Source: Pseudomonadota bacterium (GTDB taxonomy: Bacteria; Pseudomonadota; Gammaproteobacteria; Steroidobacterales; SZUA-146). From it: a DNA stretch of 55,908 nucleotides. The DNA lies in assembly GCA_039028935.1 (NCBI GenBank), contig JBCCHD010000024.1, positions 1-55,908 of the forward strand, read 5' to 3'. A model generated the notes under the pieces. It was not told the DNA's origin and searched no databases. It saw only the letters and a program-made list of their open reading frames with translations. A program made the translations under genes and the position numbers. Numbering within the stretch: position 1 is the first letter of the stretch; each line of letters begins with the position of its first letter. Of this stretch, positions 8,389-17,977 are shown piece after piece.

Positions 8389-10485
8389 ATGACTCATGTG
8401 GCGACCTCAACGCGTGCGTCTTCGGCACAACCGGTGACGGCATTGTCCGGCGTTGGGCCTGCGCTCGCGGAAAAGCTCGCGCGTTTGGGCATCGGACAGA
8501 TTAATGATCTGTTGTTTCATGTGCCGATGCGCTACCAGGATCGCACTCGCGTCTATCCCATTGGCGGCGTGCAGGTCGGTCAGCAGGTTGTGGTAGAGGG
8601 CGCTATCGAGCTGGTCGATGTGGTCTATCGCGGTCGACGCACCTTGTTGTGTCATATCAGCGATGGTTCCGGCGTGATGGTGCTGCGCTTTTTTTATTTT
8701 TCCAATGCACAAAAAGCCATGCTCAAGAGCGGCGCGCGTATTCGGTGCTTCGGCGAGGTGCGCTACAGCAACGCGCGTCCGGAGATGATCCATCCTGAGT
8801 ATCGCGTGGTAAAAGACGATGAGGCCTTCGAGTCGGCGGACGCGCTCACCCCGTTTTACCCGGTGACCGAGGGGCTGCAGCAAGTGCGCATGCGTCAGCT
8901 GATCGAACGAGCGTTGGCGTTTGTACAGGGTGCGCCTCTGCCAGACTGGATACCCGCTTCAATTCTGCAAACGCTTGAGTTTCCCGATATCGACGAGGCT
9001 GTGCAGCTGATACATCGACCTTCCCTCGATCTGAATTTGACCGAGCTCAACGAGGGCGCACATCCCTGTCAGCGTCGTTTGGCGTTTGATGAATTGGTGG
9101 CGCACCAGCTCAGTTTGCGTGTGCTGAGACAGCGACTACAGCATGATCCGGGTGTCGCATTGACGGGCGACTGCAAGCTTATGACGGCTTTTATTGCGTC
9201 ACTGCCCTTTACGTTAACCGATGCGCAACGGCGCGTCATTGACGAGGTGGCGCATGATTTGAGTCTCACACGTCCCATGCTGCGTTTAGTGCAAGGTGAT
9301 GTGGGTTCGGGCAAGACGGTCGTGGCGGCGGCAGTTGCCCTCCGTGCCATCGAGCAGAAACATCAAGTCGCGTTTATGGCGCCGACGGAGTTGCTTGCCG
9401 AACAGCATTTGCGCTCGTTACGCGGCTGGCTTGAACCATTGGGTGTTCGGGTGGCGATGCTCACCTCCAAAATGCCGAGCAAGGATCGCCGTAATACGCT
9501 CGACGGACTCGCAAGCGGCGATGTGCAGCTCGCGGTTGGTACGCACGCGTTGTTTCAGGAAAACGTGCACTACCATCGCCTAGCGCTGGCGATAATCGAT
9601 GAGCAACATCGCTTCGGTGTGCATCAACGATTGCAGCTCAAGGCCAAAGGTCGAGACGACGCGGTGCCGCATCAGCTGGTGATGACCGCCACGCCGATAC
9701 CCCGCACGTTGGCGATGAGTGCCTATGCTGATCTTGATGTGTCGGTGATCGATGAGCTGCCACCCGGCCGCACGCCCATCAAAACGGTGGTGTTGTCAGA
9801 GGATCGACGGGCCGAGGTGGTGTCGCGGATCGCACTGGCGTGCGCCAAGGGTCAACAGGCCTATTGGGTATGTCCGCTAGTGAGTGAATCCGAAAAGCTT
9901 GAATGTGAGGCGGCCGAAGCGACGGCCGCGGCGTTGCAGGAGGCGTTGCCCGACCTTAGGGTTGGCTTGGTGCATGGTCAACTGACGTCATCGGAAAAAG
10001 AGCGTGCGATGACACGGTTCAGTGCGCACGAACTGGATTTACTGGTAGCGACGACCGTTATTGAAGTGGGTGTCGACGTGCCCAATGCATCATTGATGGT
10101 GATCGAAAACGCAGAGCGCATGGGGCTTGCTCAGCTGCACCAGTTGCGCGGTCGCATTGGCCGAGGCGCCCGGGCGAGTGCTTGCGTCTTACTCTATAAG
10201 CCGCCGCTAAAAGGGCATGCGAAAACGCGGCTGAACGTGATTCGCAGTACAACCGATGGTTTTCTTATCGCCGAAAAAGATCTGGAGATTCGTGGCCCGG
10301 GTGAGGTCCTGGGTACGCGACAGACCGGCCGTCTTCAGATGCGCATTGCCGACGTGGTACGCGACGCCGATTTACTGCCCATCGTGCGGCGTGCGGCGGA
10401 TCTAATGTTACGTGATCATCCGGACAATGTAGCGCCGCTTATCAATCGGTGGGTCGCCGCGGAGGGCCGCTATGGGGGCGTTTAG
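8389..10485 (+). CDS. recG: ATP-dependent DNA helicase RecG
   Basis: 698 residues (E. coli 693). An N-terminal wedge/OB-fold domain, which grips branched DNA, precedes the superfamily 2 helicase core. Walker A is GDVGSGKT (about 304-311) and motif II is DEQH (about 404-407). Motif III is TATPIPRT, and the C-terminal helicase lobe contains QLRGRIGRG. RecG reverses stalled forks and processes Holliday junctions and R-loops. The stop codon overlaps the ubiA start by 14 bp, so the two are translationally coupled. Confidence 0.96.
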   Translation: MTHVATSTRASSAQPVTALSGVGPALAEKLARLGIGQINDLLFHVPMRYQDRTRVYPIGGVQVGQQVVVEGAIELVDVVYRGRRTLLCHISDGSGVMVLRFFYFSNAQKAMLKSGARIRCFGEVRYSNARPEMIHPEYRVVKDDEAFESADALTPFYPVTEGLQQVRMRQLIERALAFVQGAPLPDWIPASILQTLEFPDIDEAVQLIHRPSLDLNLTELNEGAHPCQRRLAFDELVAHQLSLRVLRQRLQHDPGVALTGDCKLMTAFIASLPFTLTDAQRRVIDEVAHDLSLTRPMLRLVQGDVGSGKTVVAAAVALRAIEQKHQVAFMAPTELLAEQHLRSLRGWLEPLGVRVAMLTSKMPSKDRRNTLDGLASGDVQLAVGTHALFQENVHYHRLALAIIDEQHRFGVHQRLQLKAKGRDDAVPHQLVMTATPIPRTLAMSAYADLDVSVIDELPPGRTPIKTVVLSEDRRAEVVSRIALACAKGQQAYWVCPLVSESEKLECEAAEATAAALQEALPDLRVGLVHGQLTSSEKERAMTRFSAHELDLLVATTVIEVGVDVPNASLMVIENAERMGLAQLHQLRGRIGRGARASACVLLYKPPLKGHAKTRLNVIRSTTDGFLIAEKDLEIRGPGEVLGTRQTGRLQMRIADVVRDADLLPIVRRAADLMLRDHPDNVAPLINRWVAAEGRYGGV

Positions 10486-11338
10486 CCAAAAACTGCTGGC
10501 GTATTCGCAGCTGATGCGAATCGAGCGACCGATCGGCGTTCTTCTGTTGCTGTATCCCACGTTGTGGGCGCTGTGGATGTCGTCAGGTGGTCGGCCGTCA
10601 TCCGACGTATTTGCGGTGTTTGTACTCGGTGTCATGGTGATGCGCGCGGCGGGCTGCGTGATTAATGACTTTGCGGACCGCAAAGTCGATGGCGACGTCT
10701 CGCGCACCAAGACTCGACCCTTGGCTGAGAATCGGGTGTCGCCACGCGAAGCGCTCGGTTTGTTTCTTGTCCTTATGGGTGTCGCGCTCGCGTTAGTGCT
10801 GTGGCTCAATCCCGCGCTTCTTTGGCTTGCGGTAGTGGGCGCGTTACTCGCATCGGTGTATCCATTCACGAAGCGCTTTACTCATCTACCGCAATTGTTT
10901 TTGGGGGCCGCGTTTGGTTGGGCGGTGCCGCTCGCCTACGCTGCTCACTATCAGGCGCTTGCTGCCGATTGCTGGTGGTTGTTTGCCGCAACGGTGTGCT
11001 GGGCGGCCGCCTATGACACCGCCTATGCGATGGTTGATCGGGAAGATGATTTGAAGATTGGTGTGAAATCGACCGCGATCTTGTTTGGCCGCTTCGATCG
11101 GTTGGCAATCTTTTTATTTCATTGTGCAACGCTGTTGGCGTTGTGTACCGCTGGTGTACTCAACGGTCTAGGCGGTTGGTACAAACTTGGACTGTTCAGT
11201 GCATTTAGTCTCATTCTTTATCAGCAGTGGCTGATCCGAAAACGTGAGCCTAAAAAGTGTTTTGACGCATTTCTTAACAACAATTGGGTCGGTGCCGCCG
11301 TGCTTTTCGGCCTGGTTTTGGATTACAATTTGGTTTGA
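10472..11338 (+). CDS. ubiA: 4-hydroxybenzoate polyprenyltransferase
   Basis: 288 residues, an integral membrane enzyme with about eight or nine membrane segments. It attaches the polyprenyl tail to 4-hydroxybenzoate in ubiquinone synthesis. Both Asp-rich prenyl-diphosphate motifs are present: NDFADRKVDGD and YDTAYAMVDREDD. The N-terminal RIERPIGVLLLLYPTLWAL is typical of UbiA. It overlaps the 3' end of recG. No ubiC (chorismate lyase) is seen next to it. The quinone product feeds the respiratory chain that ends in the oxidase encoded further on. Confidence 0.95.
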   Translation: MGAFSQKLLAYSQLMRIERPIGVLLLLYPTLWALWMSSGGRPSSDVFAVFVLGVMVMRAAGCVINDFADRKVDGDVSRTKTRPLAENRVSPREALGLFLVLMGVALALVLWLNPALLWLAVVGALLASVYPFTKRFTHLPQLFLGAAFGWAVPLAYAAHYQALAADCWWLFAATVCWAAAYDTAYAMVDREDDLKIGVKSTAILFGRFDRLAIFLFHCATLLALCTAGVLNGLGGWYKLGLFSAFSLILYQQWLIRKREPKKCFDAFLNNNWVGAAVLFGLVLDYNLV

Positions 11339-11403
11339 GAGGCAACGCCGCGCATGGACCGTGCTGGGTTGTTGCCGTAACTTGGCATGATTGGAGAATA
11401 TTC

Positions 11404-11892
11404 ATGAGTTTGTTTGGATTTGTAAAAGACATCGGCCGTCGCGTGTTCAATAAAGATGAAGAAGCTGCCGAAAAAATCACCGAAATGATTGAGGCCAATA
11501 ACCCCGGCATCAAAGACCTCGAAGTGATTTACGATAACGGATTCGTGGAGTTGTGCGGCGAATGTTCGTCGCTTGAGGCGGTGGAGAAATCGGTGTTGAT
11601 GGTGGGCAACGTCGAAGGTGTAAAAGACGTGAGCGTGCGCAAATTGACGCTGAGCGAGGAAGCAAAAGCCGCCGCCGCTGCCGAAGTCGCCGAAACACAG
11701 GCGGCGGTCGAAGCCGCAGAGGTGGAGTACTACACAATCGAAAGCGGCGATTCGCTGAGTAAAATCGCCAAGCATTTCTACGGCGACCCGATGAAATACA
11801 AAGAGCTGTTCGAGGCCAATCGCGAAGTGATCGAAGACCCCGATAAGATTTTCCCGGGTCAAAAGATTCGCATTCCGAAGAACCTTGGCTGA
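11404..11892 (+). CDS. kbp: BON/LysM-domain protein, Kbp (YgaU)-like
   Basis: 162 residues. An N-terminal BON domain (about 20-85) is joined by an alanine- and glutamate-rich linker to a C-terminal LysM domain (about 108-160, YTIESGDSLSKIAKHFYGD). The start SLFGFVKDIGRRVF resembles E. coli Kbp, a cytoplasmic potassium-binding protein once labelled a peptidoglycan-binding LysM protein. There is no signal peptide, which agrees with Kbp. I chose the ATG at 11404; the frame stays open upstream but overlaps ubiA. A strong terminator follows. The trkAH potassium uptake genes lie 15 kb away. Confidence 0.87.
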   Translation: MSLFGFVKDIGRRVFNKDEEAAEKITEMIEANNPGIKDLEVIYDNGFVELCGECSSLEAVEKSVLMVGNVEGVKDVSVRKLTLSEEAKAAAAAEVAETQAAVEAAEVEYYTIESGDSLSKIAKHFYGDPMKYKELFEANREVIEDPDKIFPGQKIRIPKNLG

Positions 11893-11938
11893 TTAGTGGA
11901 TACGCGCAAACGCGCGTTAGCTGGCAGGTGGAACATAA

Positions 11939-11965
11939 CCCTCGGCGTACGCGCCGGGGGTTTTT
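11939..11965 (+). terminator. Rho-independent terminator after kbp
   Basis: CCCTCGGCG (11939-11947) pairs with CGCCGGGGG (11952-11960), with one G-T wobble and a TACG tetraloop, followed by TTTTT. It closes the yicC-to-kbp plus-strand run, just ahead of the convergent comF stop. Confidence 0.9.
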
Positions 11966-11992
11966 CGTTTCAGCAGCGTATGCGTCGTTCTG

Positions 11993-12763
11993 TCATGGTG
12001 TTGCCGACGAGTGCGCTGAAGCCAATGAGCGATGAGCGCGCAGACACGCCCACACCGTGACGTCACGCGCGCCGGCTTCGAGTAAACACCGCGACGCGGC
12101 ACGTGCCGTCGCGCCCGACGTCACCACATCGTCGATCAAGGCGATACGACAACCGCTCACGTTGTTCGAAACCCGAAAGGCTCGGCGTACGTTGGTGGCA
12201 CGCTGACGGGGTGTCAACGTGGTTTGTGAGCGCGTTCGTTGTGTTCGACGAAGTGCGGGCTGCACGCTCAGGGAAAGAGATTGCCCGACGCATTGGGCGA
12301 GCAGCATGGCTTGGTTATATCCGCGGCGAACCTGTCGCGTCCAATGAAGCGGCATCGGCACAATCAGATCGATGTTTGATGAGGATTGATGTGCGCTGTC
12401 GATATCGTCGCGCCGCTGAATCGCATCCACAAGCAGTGCTGCTAGGGCGGGTGCAGTAACCAACTGTTGATGATACTTGAGGCGGGCGATCAGTCCGTCA
12501 AACGGGGCGCTGTACGGCGCAGCACAAACAAGTTCGTGCCACACGGGTGGTTTGAGTAGGCAAGGACCGCACCGTGTGCCGTGATGAATGGGTAACGCAC
12601 ACGTATGGCATACGGCGTGAAGCCGTGGCAGGTCGGCCAAGCACAGATGACACAGGTTGTGTCGTTCCGCCGACGCCTGGCAAATAACACACAGGGTGGG
12701 CACACGAAGCCACGATCGAAGCGCGTGTTTGGGGCAAAATGGGGTCGACGATAGGATGCTCAT
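11993..12763 (-). CDS. comF: ComF family protein (phosphoribosyltransferase-like)
   Basis: 256 residues. The N-terminal part carries four Cys pairs (25/28, 38/41, 52/55, 65/68), as in the zinc-finger region of ComF. The C-terminal half is a type I phosphoribosyltransferase fold with the signature IALIDDVVTSGATA. ComF/GntX proteins are linked to DNA uptake and use of DNA as a nutrient. The ATG at 12763 gives the usual family length. The frame continues about 157 codons further upstream without homology and into the divergent methyltransferase gene, so that extension is rejected. comF beside a bioC-like gene is a familiar gammaproteobacterial arrangement. Confidence 0.88.
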   Translation of the reverse strand: MSILSSTPFCPKHALRSWLRVPTLCVICQASAERHNLCHLCLADLPRLHAVCHTCALPIHHGTRCGPCLLKPPVWHELVCAAPYSAPFDGLIARLKYHQQLVTAPALAALLVDAIQRRDDIDSAHQSSSNIDLIVPMPLHWTRQVRRGYNQAMLLAQCVGQSLSLSVQPALRRTQRTRSQTTLTPRQRATNVRRAFRVSNNVSGCRIALIDDVVTSGATARAASRCLLEAGARDVTVWACLRAHRSLASAHSSATP

Positions 12764-12918
12764 GCGGTGACTGTCGCGCAAAAACAGGCACCGACACCAG
12801 GTTCTAATTTGGCGATTGTCGTCACATTCAACGACGTTGCTCCAGCGCGCTGACTGGGGGTCTTCGTCTCGCCGGCGTGCTGTGCTTAACACAATGGGAC
12901 GGGTGCTACACTCTCGCC

Positions 12919-13821
12919 ATGAGCCTCTTTGATGTTCGCACATTACGTCGGCACCGCGACCGATTTTCTGCACGATATTTTCAGGCAACTGAATTGCCCA
13001 AAGACGTCGAGCAAGAATTGGTTGACCGATTGTCGATTGTGACCATGGACGCCCAGGACGTGCTGGTGCTGGGCGTCGCACACCCCGAGACGCTCGCGGC
13101 TTTGGCGCGGCGTTTTGATCAAGCTGCTTTTGTCGTGGCGGACTGTTCGTCGGCGATGTTGGCGGCACTTGAGCGTGCATTACCTGGAGAACTGCGGACT
13201 CGGGTGACGACACGCTGTATTGATCACGATGCACTACCTTTCAAACGCGATACGTTTGATCTGCTGTTCAGCAGCTTTTATTTGCCCCTCTACGATGAAT
13301 TGAACGCGGTGTTTGCGTCCTGGCAATCCGTGCTCAGAGCAGACGGTTGCGCGCATTTTTCAACGCTCGGACCGGATACGTTCCGGGAATTGAGAGCGGC
13401 TTGGCAAGCGGCTGATCCAGAGAATCCGTACCACGCAATCGAACCGCTGGATATGCACGATGTGGGTGACGGATTGGTTCACGCGGGATTCAAAGAACCC
13501 GTGATGGACCGTGACAGTGTCACCATCACCTATTCGGATGCTGAAGCGCTGCTGCGCGATTTGCGTTGCCATACGATTGGCAACGGCTTTTCCGCACGGG
13601 CGCCGGGGATGATGGGGCGGCGCATTTGGCGCAATTTTGTGGCCGCGTTAGAAACCGCGCGCCTGGATGGACGAGTGTCGTTGAGCGTGGAGATCGTCAT
13701 GGGTCACGCTTGGTGTGGGCAGGGCGCCAGTCAACGGCGTCGAGAAGATGGTACCGTGGACATTGCGTTTGACAGCGTGGTCGCGGAGCTGCGTAAAGGC
13801 AAAACGGGTTCTGAGCGGTAG
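12919..13821 (+). CDS. BioC-like methyltransferase with degenerate SAM motif
   Basis: 300 residues. The middle and C-terminal parts match BioC (malonyl-ACP O-methyltransferase, first step of biotin synthesis): FSTLGPDTFRELR, DMHDVGDGLVHAGF and a late VEIVMGHAW. Where motif I of class I methyltransferases should read like LDLGCGTG, this protein has VLVLGVAHPETL (48-59), lacking the glycine-rich loop. It may therefore bind SAM differently or be inactive. No other bio gene is visible in the window. The ATG at 12919 aligns with the family; an in-frame ATG at 12877 adds 14 unconserved residues. It is divergent from comF. It could also be an NDUFAF5-like hydroxylase/methyltransferase relative. Confidence 0.7.
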   Translation: MSLFDVRTLRRHRDRFSARYFQATELPKDVEQELVDRLSIVTMDAQDVLVLGVAHPETLAALARRFDQAAFVVADCSSAMLAALERALPGELRTRVTTRCIDHDALPFKRDTFDLLFSSFYLPLYDELNAVFASWQSVLRADGCAHFSTLGPDTFRELRAAWQAADPENPYHAIEPLDMHDVGDGLVHAGFKEPVMDRDSVTITYSDAEALLRDLRCHTIGNGFSARAPGMMGRRIWRNFVAALETARLDGRVSLSVEIVMGHAWCGQGASQRRREDGTVDIAFDSVVAELRKGKTGSER

Positions 13822-13928
13822 AGGTGACGTCATTTGGTTGTGCTGACCGATGACCAATGGCATGTCAGAACGATTGATATGTGATGCGATGAACGAGGCC
13901 GGAATGTTGGAGGGATTGAAGGGTACAA

Positions 13929-14462
13929 GTGAGTAAATTATTTAAATTCGCTGTTTTTTTGGGTGTGCTGTACGGCGCCTATCTTCTATTCCTGCAGCCT
14001 GAGTGGGTGTCGGTCGGCTCAGCAGAGGAGGGATTCACGGTCGAGTTTCCTCACAACCCGAAGCGAACGTCCTTTCGCCAAAATATACCGTCTCTGGGTC
14101 TGACGACCGTCACGAATTTTCAGTACCAAGAAGGCTACTCTGGGTTTTCGGCGACTCGTCTAACCAGCCGCGCAATCGACCAGGGGCGGGTGAATTCTCG
14201 CGCGATGGAGGACGCCGCTGAGCATATGTTGACCAAACTCTACGGGGGTCGCATTGTTTCGAGCGAAAGCGGCACCTACCGGGGCGAACCGTACGTGGAG
14301 ATTGAAATGCGCCTAGACGATGCGGGTTCCACGGTCCAGTCGCGCTTATTTGTTAATGAGAGCGGACTGTATTTCTTCACCGCACTTTCACACACCGTCA
14401 CGCGAACGATTGGCGGGCAGGGCCGTTTCTTTCGGTCAATTCGGTTTGACGAGAACGGGTGA
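13929..14462 (+). CDS. Membrane-anchored protein of unknown function
   Basis: 177 residues, GTG start with GGAGGG about 12 bases upstream. One N-terminal membrane segment (about 4-22) is followed by a soluble, probably periplasmic domain beginning EGFTVEFPHNPKRTS. This looks like small surface or periplasmic domains of the PsbP/DUF1795 kind, but I cannot assign it to a family with confidence. It has no cysteine lipobox. It stands alone between the BioC-like gene and the oxidase operon, on the same strand, with about 280 bp before the next gene. Confidence 0.7.
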   Translation: MSKLFKFAVFLGVLYGAYLLFLQPEWVSVGSAEEGFTVEFPHNPKRTSFRQNIPSLGLTTVTNFQYQEGYSGFSATRLTSRAIDQGRVNSRAMEDAAEHMLTKLYGGRIVSSESGTYRGEPYVEIEMRLDDAGSTVQSRLFVNESGLYFFTALSHTVTRTIGGQGRFFRSIRFDENG

Positions 14463-14745
14463 TCGGGTCTCACGTCGGTTGGGCCGCACGGCCGGATTTG
14501 GCATTATTTGCCCAGAAACCCCGCCAATTTGTCGCCGTGTCGCCAACAGAATCAATAGGTTGGAATTGACTGGTCGTTGGGGGCTGCATTTGACCTTTTT
14601 GACGCTCAGGTAGGCATCCGTTTGACTGCTCTAAGTTATTGTTATTGAAATGATAATTATTCCGAACTGAGGGTTCCACGCATTGCCTTTTCGACTTTCA
14701 TACAGTAGCATTCTGCTTCCCAGACCGGCTTAGAATGAGTCAAAT
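14463..14745. other. Non-coding stretch upstream of the oxidase operon
   Basis: 283 bases without a convincing gene. An A+T-rich patch at about 14634-14662 contains AATGATAATTATT, which partly resembles a Fur site (about 12 of 19 consensus positions). The oxidase operon promoter is expected here, but I see no clear -35/-10 pair. Confidence 0.4.
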
Positions 14746-15270
14746 ATGCACGAGGCAGCACACGCCGTTGCCAGCGCCGAAAAGACCGACCCGCTCACGG
14801 TGTTGAGTCTGGCCCCAAACTGCGCGTTGAGTGAACAACAGGCGCGGCTGTTTATGGGCTCGTTAGTGTTTGGCACATTGCTCGTGTCAGGCAGTATCGC
14901 GCTGGCGGGGTTTTGGCTCGTGCTGCCCTTTGCGGGCTTGGAGCTGCTGGCCGTGGGCTACGCCTTGTCACTTTCAATGCGCAGAGGGCGCTATCAGGAG
15001 GTGTTACGCGTATTTAATGAACAACTAGTCGTGGAGAAAGGCGTACAAACCGTCGAAGAACGGGTAGAATTCCCACGCTACTGGACGACAGTCAAGCTTG
15101 TGCCGTCCCGAGTGGCTTCATACCCCAGTCGGCTTGTGGTGAGCTGCATGGGTAAATCACTTGAAATTGGCGCATTTCTGACCGAGCCAGAACGGGTTGG
15201 TCTTGGAAAGCGCCTGTCTGCATTGGTCGGGCCAGTTCAGACACTGCCGACAATATCGGCAGAGACGTAA
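14746..15270 (+). CDS. DUF2244 family membrane protein
   Basis: 174 residues. The family core NCALSEQQARLFM leads into two adjacent membrane segments (about 40-60 and 62-80) and then a soluble C-terminal domain with VLRVFNEQLVVEKG. DUF2244 genes repeatedly sit directly upstream of coxB in proteobacteria, suggesting a role in aa3 oxidase expression or assembly; the biochemical function is not known. The coxB start follows 77 bp later on the same strand. Confidence 0.82.
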   Translation: MHEAAHAVASAEKTDPLTVLSLAPNCALSEQQARLFMGSLVFGTLLVSGSIALAGFWLVLPFAGLELLAVGYALSLSMRRGRYQEVLRVFNEQLVVEKGVQTVEERVEFPRYWTTVKLVPSRVASYPSRLVVSCMGKSLEIGAFLTEPERVGLGKRLSALVGPVQTLPTISAET

Positions 15271-15347
15271 GGGCCGACAGAAATTCAAGGGGCAATCCCT
15301 TAAAACCTGACCTTAATAAACTGGTTTGTAGAGTAGGAGACCAGTCG

Positions 15348-16289
15348 ATGATGACAACTTTGTTCGGGCGAGGTGTTCAGCGCACTTTGGTAATACTGGC
15401 CGCGGCATTGGCGTGGCCTGCGCAGGCGGACTGGGACCTCAATTTTCAGCGTAGCGTGACCGACGTTGGGCAGGACATTTACGACCTGCACATGCTGATT
15501 TTTTACATCTGCTGCGCGATTGGCGTTGTGGTGTTCGGCGCCATGATCTATTCGATTATCCGACATCGGAAATCGGTACACCCAGAGCCGGCCACCTTTT
15601 CACACAGCACGGTTGCGGAAATTGGTTGGACGACAGTGCCGATTATTATTCTCGTGGCGATGGCATTTCCTGCGGCGAAAGTATTGGTTGAGTTGGAAGA
15701 CAACAGCAACGCCGATCTGACTGTCGAAGTCACCGGCTACCAGTGGAACTGGCACTACAAATATCCTAAGGACGGCGTTGCGTTTTTCTCGAAACTCGAC
15801 GATGCCTCCTCCATGGCGCGTCGCGCGGCGAACAACATTGATGTGAACACCGTCGAAAATTATTTGCTTGATGTTGATCGCCCGATGGTCGTCCCGGTGG
15901 GCAAGAAGGTTGTGCTCAAACTCACGGCGAACGATGTGATTCACGCGTGGTGGGTGCCGCAGTTAGGCGGCAAGAAAGACGCGATCCCCGGCTTCATCAA
16001 CACGATGTGGTTCAAAGCGAACGAGATCGGAACCTATCGCGGGCAGTGCTCTGAGCTGTGCGGTCGCGATCACGGCTTTATGCCTATCGTGGTTGAGGTG
16101 GTCAGCGAAGCAGACTATGCCAGTTGGGTGCAAGCGAATACCACTGACGCGGATACGCGGGTGGCAGCGGTCGCCCCGGCGGGTGCGGTGGAGGCGCCCA
16201 AGCCCAAGGCGGTTAAGCGGGGCGCAGTGGAAGGCGCCGCCTCAACCGAAGCGGCGAGTGACGCCGCCGGCGAGCGCTCGGGCGAGTGA
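15348..16289 (+). CDS. coxB: Cytochrome c oxidase subunit II
   Basis: 313 residues. An N-terminal signal-like segment is followed by two membrane helices (about 45-65 and 85-105) and the periplasmic CuA cupredoxin domain. The CuA ligand cluster CSELCGRDHGFM is present, with Cys234 and Cys238 plus the His and Met. The aromatic electron-entry patch YQWNWHYKYP precedes it. CuA accepts electrons from cytochrome c and passes them to subunit I. The last 50 residues form an Ala/Lys/Pro-rich tail of low complexity beyond the usual end. It is part of the DUF2244-coxB-coxA-ctaG-coxC unit. Confidence 0.96.
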   Translation: MMTTLFGRGVQRTLVILAAALAWPAQADWDLNFQRSVTDVGQDIYDLHMLIFYICCAIGVVVFGAMIYSIIRHRKSVHPEPATFSHSTVAEIGWTTVPIIILVAMAFPAAKVLVELEDNSNADLTVEVTGYQWNWHYKYPKDGVAFFSKLDDASSMARRAANNIDVNTVENYLLDVDRPMVVPVGKKVVLKLTANDVIHAWWVPQLGGKKDAIPGFINTMWFKANEIGTYRGQCSELCGRDHGFMPIVVEVVSEADYASWVQANTTDADTRVAAVAPAGAVEAPKPKAVKRGAVEGAASTEAASDAAGERSGE

Positions 16290-16375
16290 GCGCACATTCC
16301 TACACTTATTCAAGCAACGGCGTCGCGGACGCTGGTGTGGCTGCGAGACGCAGCAACTAACGGAGACCGAAGGCT

Positions 16376-17956
16376 ATGACCACTCACGCAGCAGACGCTC
16401 ACGATCATCACGACCACGGCCCTGAGAAGGGTTGGCGTCGATGGGTTTTTGCGACCAACCATAAAGACATCGGCACCATGTACATGGTGTTTGCGCTCGC
16501 CATGTTCTTTGTGGGCGGCGCGATGGCTTTTGTTATTCGAGCTGAACTCTTTCAGCCTGGGCAGCAGTTCGTCGACCCGGGTTTCTTTAATCAGATGACC
16601 ACCATGCATGCGCTGTTCATGATTTTCGGTGGTGTCATGCCGGCCTTCGTGGGTTTGGCAAACTGGATGATTCCTCTGCAGGTTGGGGCGCCAGACATGG
16701 CTCTGCCGCGCATGAATAACTGGAGCTTCTGGATTTTGCCGTTCGCTTTTTCGATGTTGTTTTCGACGCTCTTTATGGCAGGTGGCGCGCCAGCGGGTGG
16801 TTGGACAATGTACCCGCCGCTGGTACTGCAAACCGGGAATGCCTTTCCGTTTTTGATTTTGTCGGTCCACCTGATGGGTATTTCGTCGATCATGGGCTCG
16901 ATTAATGTGATTGTGACCATTATGAACATGCGCGCACCGGGCATGACAATGCTCAAAATGCCGCTGTTTACATGGACCTGGCTCATCACCGCTTACCTAC
17001 TGATCCTGGCCATGCCTGTGTTGGCCGGTGCAGTTACCATGCTGCTCACCGACCACTACGCAGCGACGAGCTTTTTTAATGCGGCGGGCGGCGGCGATCC
17101 GGTTATGTTCCAGCACATTTTCTGGTTCTTCGGACACCCCGAGGTCTATATCATGATCCTGCCTGCGTTCGGCATTGTATCGGAGATCATTCCAACCTTT
17201 GCCCGCAAGAAATTGTTCGGCTACTCGGCCATGGTGTACGCCACCGCCAGCATCGCGTTTCTGTCTTTTATTGTTTGGGCACACCATATGTTCACGGTGG
17301 GTATGCCCCTGTCTGGTGAGCTGTTCTTTATGTTCGCCACGATGATGATTGCGGTACCCACGGGCGTTAAGGTGTTTAACTGGGTGGCCACCATGTGGCG
17401 CGGCTCAATGACCTTCGAAACGCCGATGCTGTTCGCTGTGGCGTTCGTGTTCTTGTTCACGATTGGTGGATTTTCGGGACTGATGCTCGCGATTGTGCCG
17501 GCGGATTTCCAATACCATGACACCTACTTTGTCGTGGCGCACTTCCACTATGTGTTGGTGCCTGGCGCAGTATTTAGTATCTTCGCTGCCGTCTACTATT
17601 GGTTACCGAAGTGGTCGGGCAATATGTACGATGAACGGCTCGGTAAAATCCATTTCTGGATGTCGACGATTTTTGTCAACGTGACGTTTTTCCCGCAGCA
17701 CTTTTTGGGTCTCGCCGGCATGCCCAGACGCATCCCGGACTACGCGACGCAGTTTACCGATTTCAATGTGATTTCGAGTGTGGGCGCCTTTTTCTTCGGC
17801 ACAAGTCAGCTACTGTTTGTTTACATCGTGTACAAATGTGTGCGCGGCGGCGAAAAAGCGAGCGATCGCGTGTGGGAAGGCTCGCACGGTCTTGAATGGA
17901 CACTGCCATCGCCTGCCCCATATCACAGCTTTGAAACGCCACCTCGCATCGACTGA
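16376..17956 (+). CDS. coxA: Cytochrome c oxidase subunit I
   Basis: 526 residues with about twelve membrane helices. It carries the heme a/a3 and CuB ligands: the CuB/cross-link motif [17 protein letters not shown], the His pair in WAHHMF, and [10 protein letters not shown] near the C-terminus (heme a3 and a ligands). The conserved D- and K-channel elements of type A heme-copper oxidases appear intact. The extreme N-terminus is His-rich ([12 protein letters not shown]). This is the catalytic subunit that reduces O2 to water and pumps protons. It follows coxB by 86 bp. Confidence 0.97.
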   Translation: MTTHAADAHDHHDHGPEKGWRRWVFATNHKDIGTMYMVFALAMFFVGGAMAFVIRAELFQPGQQFVDPGFFNQMTTMHALFMIFGGVMPAFVGLANWMIPLQVGAPDMALPRMNNWSFWILPFAFSMLFSTLFMAGGAPAGGWTMYPPLVLQTGNAFPFLILSVHLMGISSIMGSINVIVTIMNMRAPGMTMLKMPLFTWTWLITAYLLILAMPVLAGAVTMLLTDHYAATSFFNAAGGGDPVMFQHIFWFFGHPEVYIMILPAFGIVSEIIPTFARKKLFGYSAMVYATASIAFLSFIVWAHHMFTVGMPLSGELFFMFATMMIAVPTGVKVFNWVATMWRGSMTFETPMLFAVAFVFLFTIGGFSGLMLAIVPADFQYHDTYFVVAHFHYVLVPGAVFSIFAAVYYWLPKWSGNMYDERLGKIHFWMSTIFVNVTFFPQHFLGLAGMPRRIPDYATQFTDFNVISSVGAFFFGTSQLLFVYIVYKCVRGGEKASDRVWEGSHGLEWTLPSPAPYHSFETPPRID

Positions 17957-17977
17957 GTTGAGGTAGAGACGTCGAGG

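Noticed and set aside
12764-13234. Upstream extension of the comF frame to a 413-residue protein
   Set aside because: The extra residues have no ComF similarity and overlap the divergent methyltransferase gene; the start at 12763 gives the family length.
14634-14662. Fur-like site ahead of the oxidase operon
   Set aside because: Only about 12 of 19 consensus positions match, within an A+T-rich patch; too weak to call.
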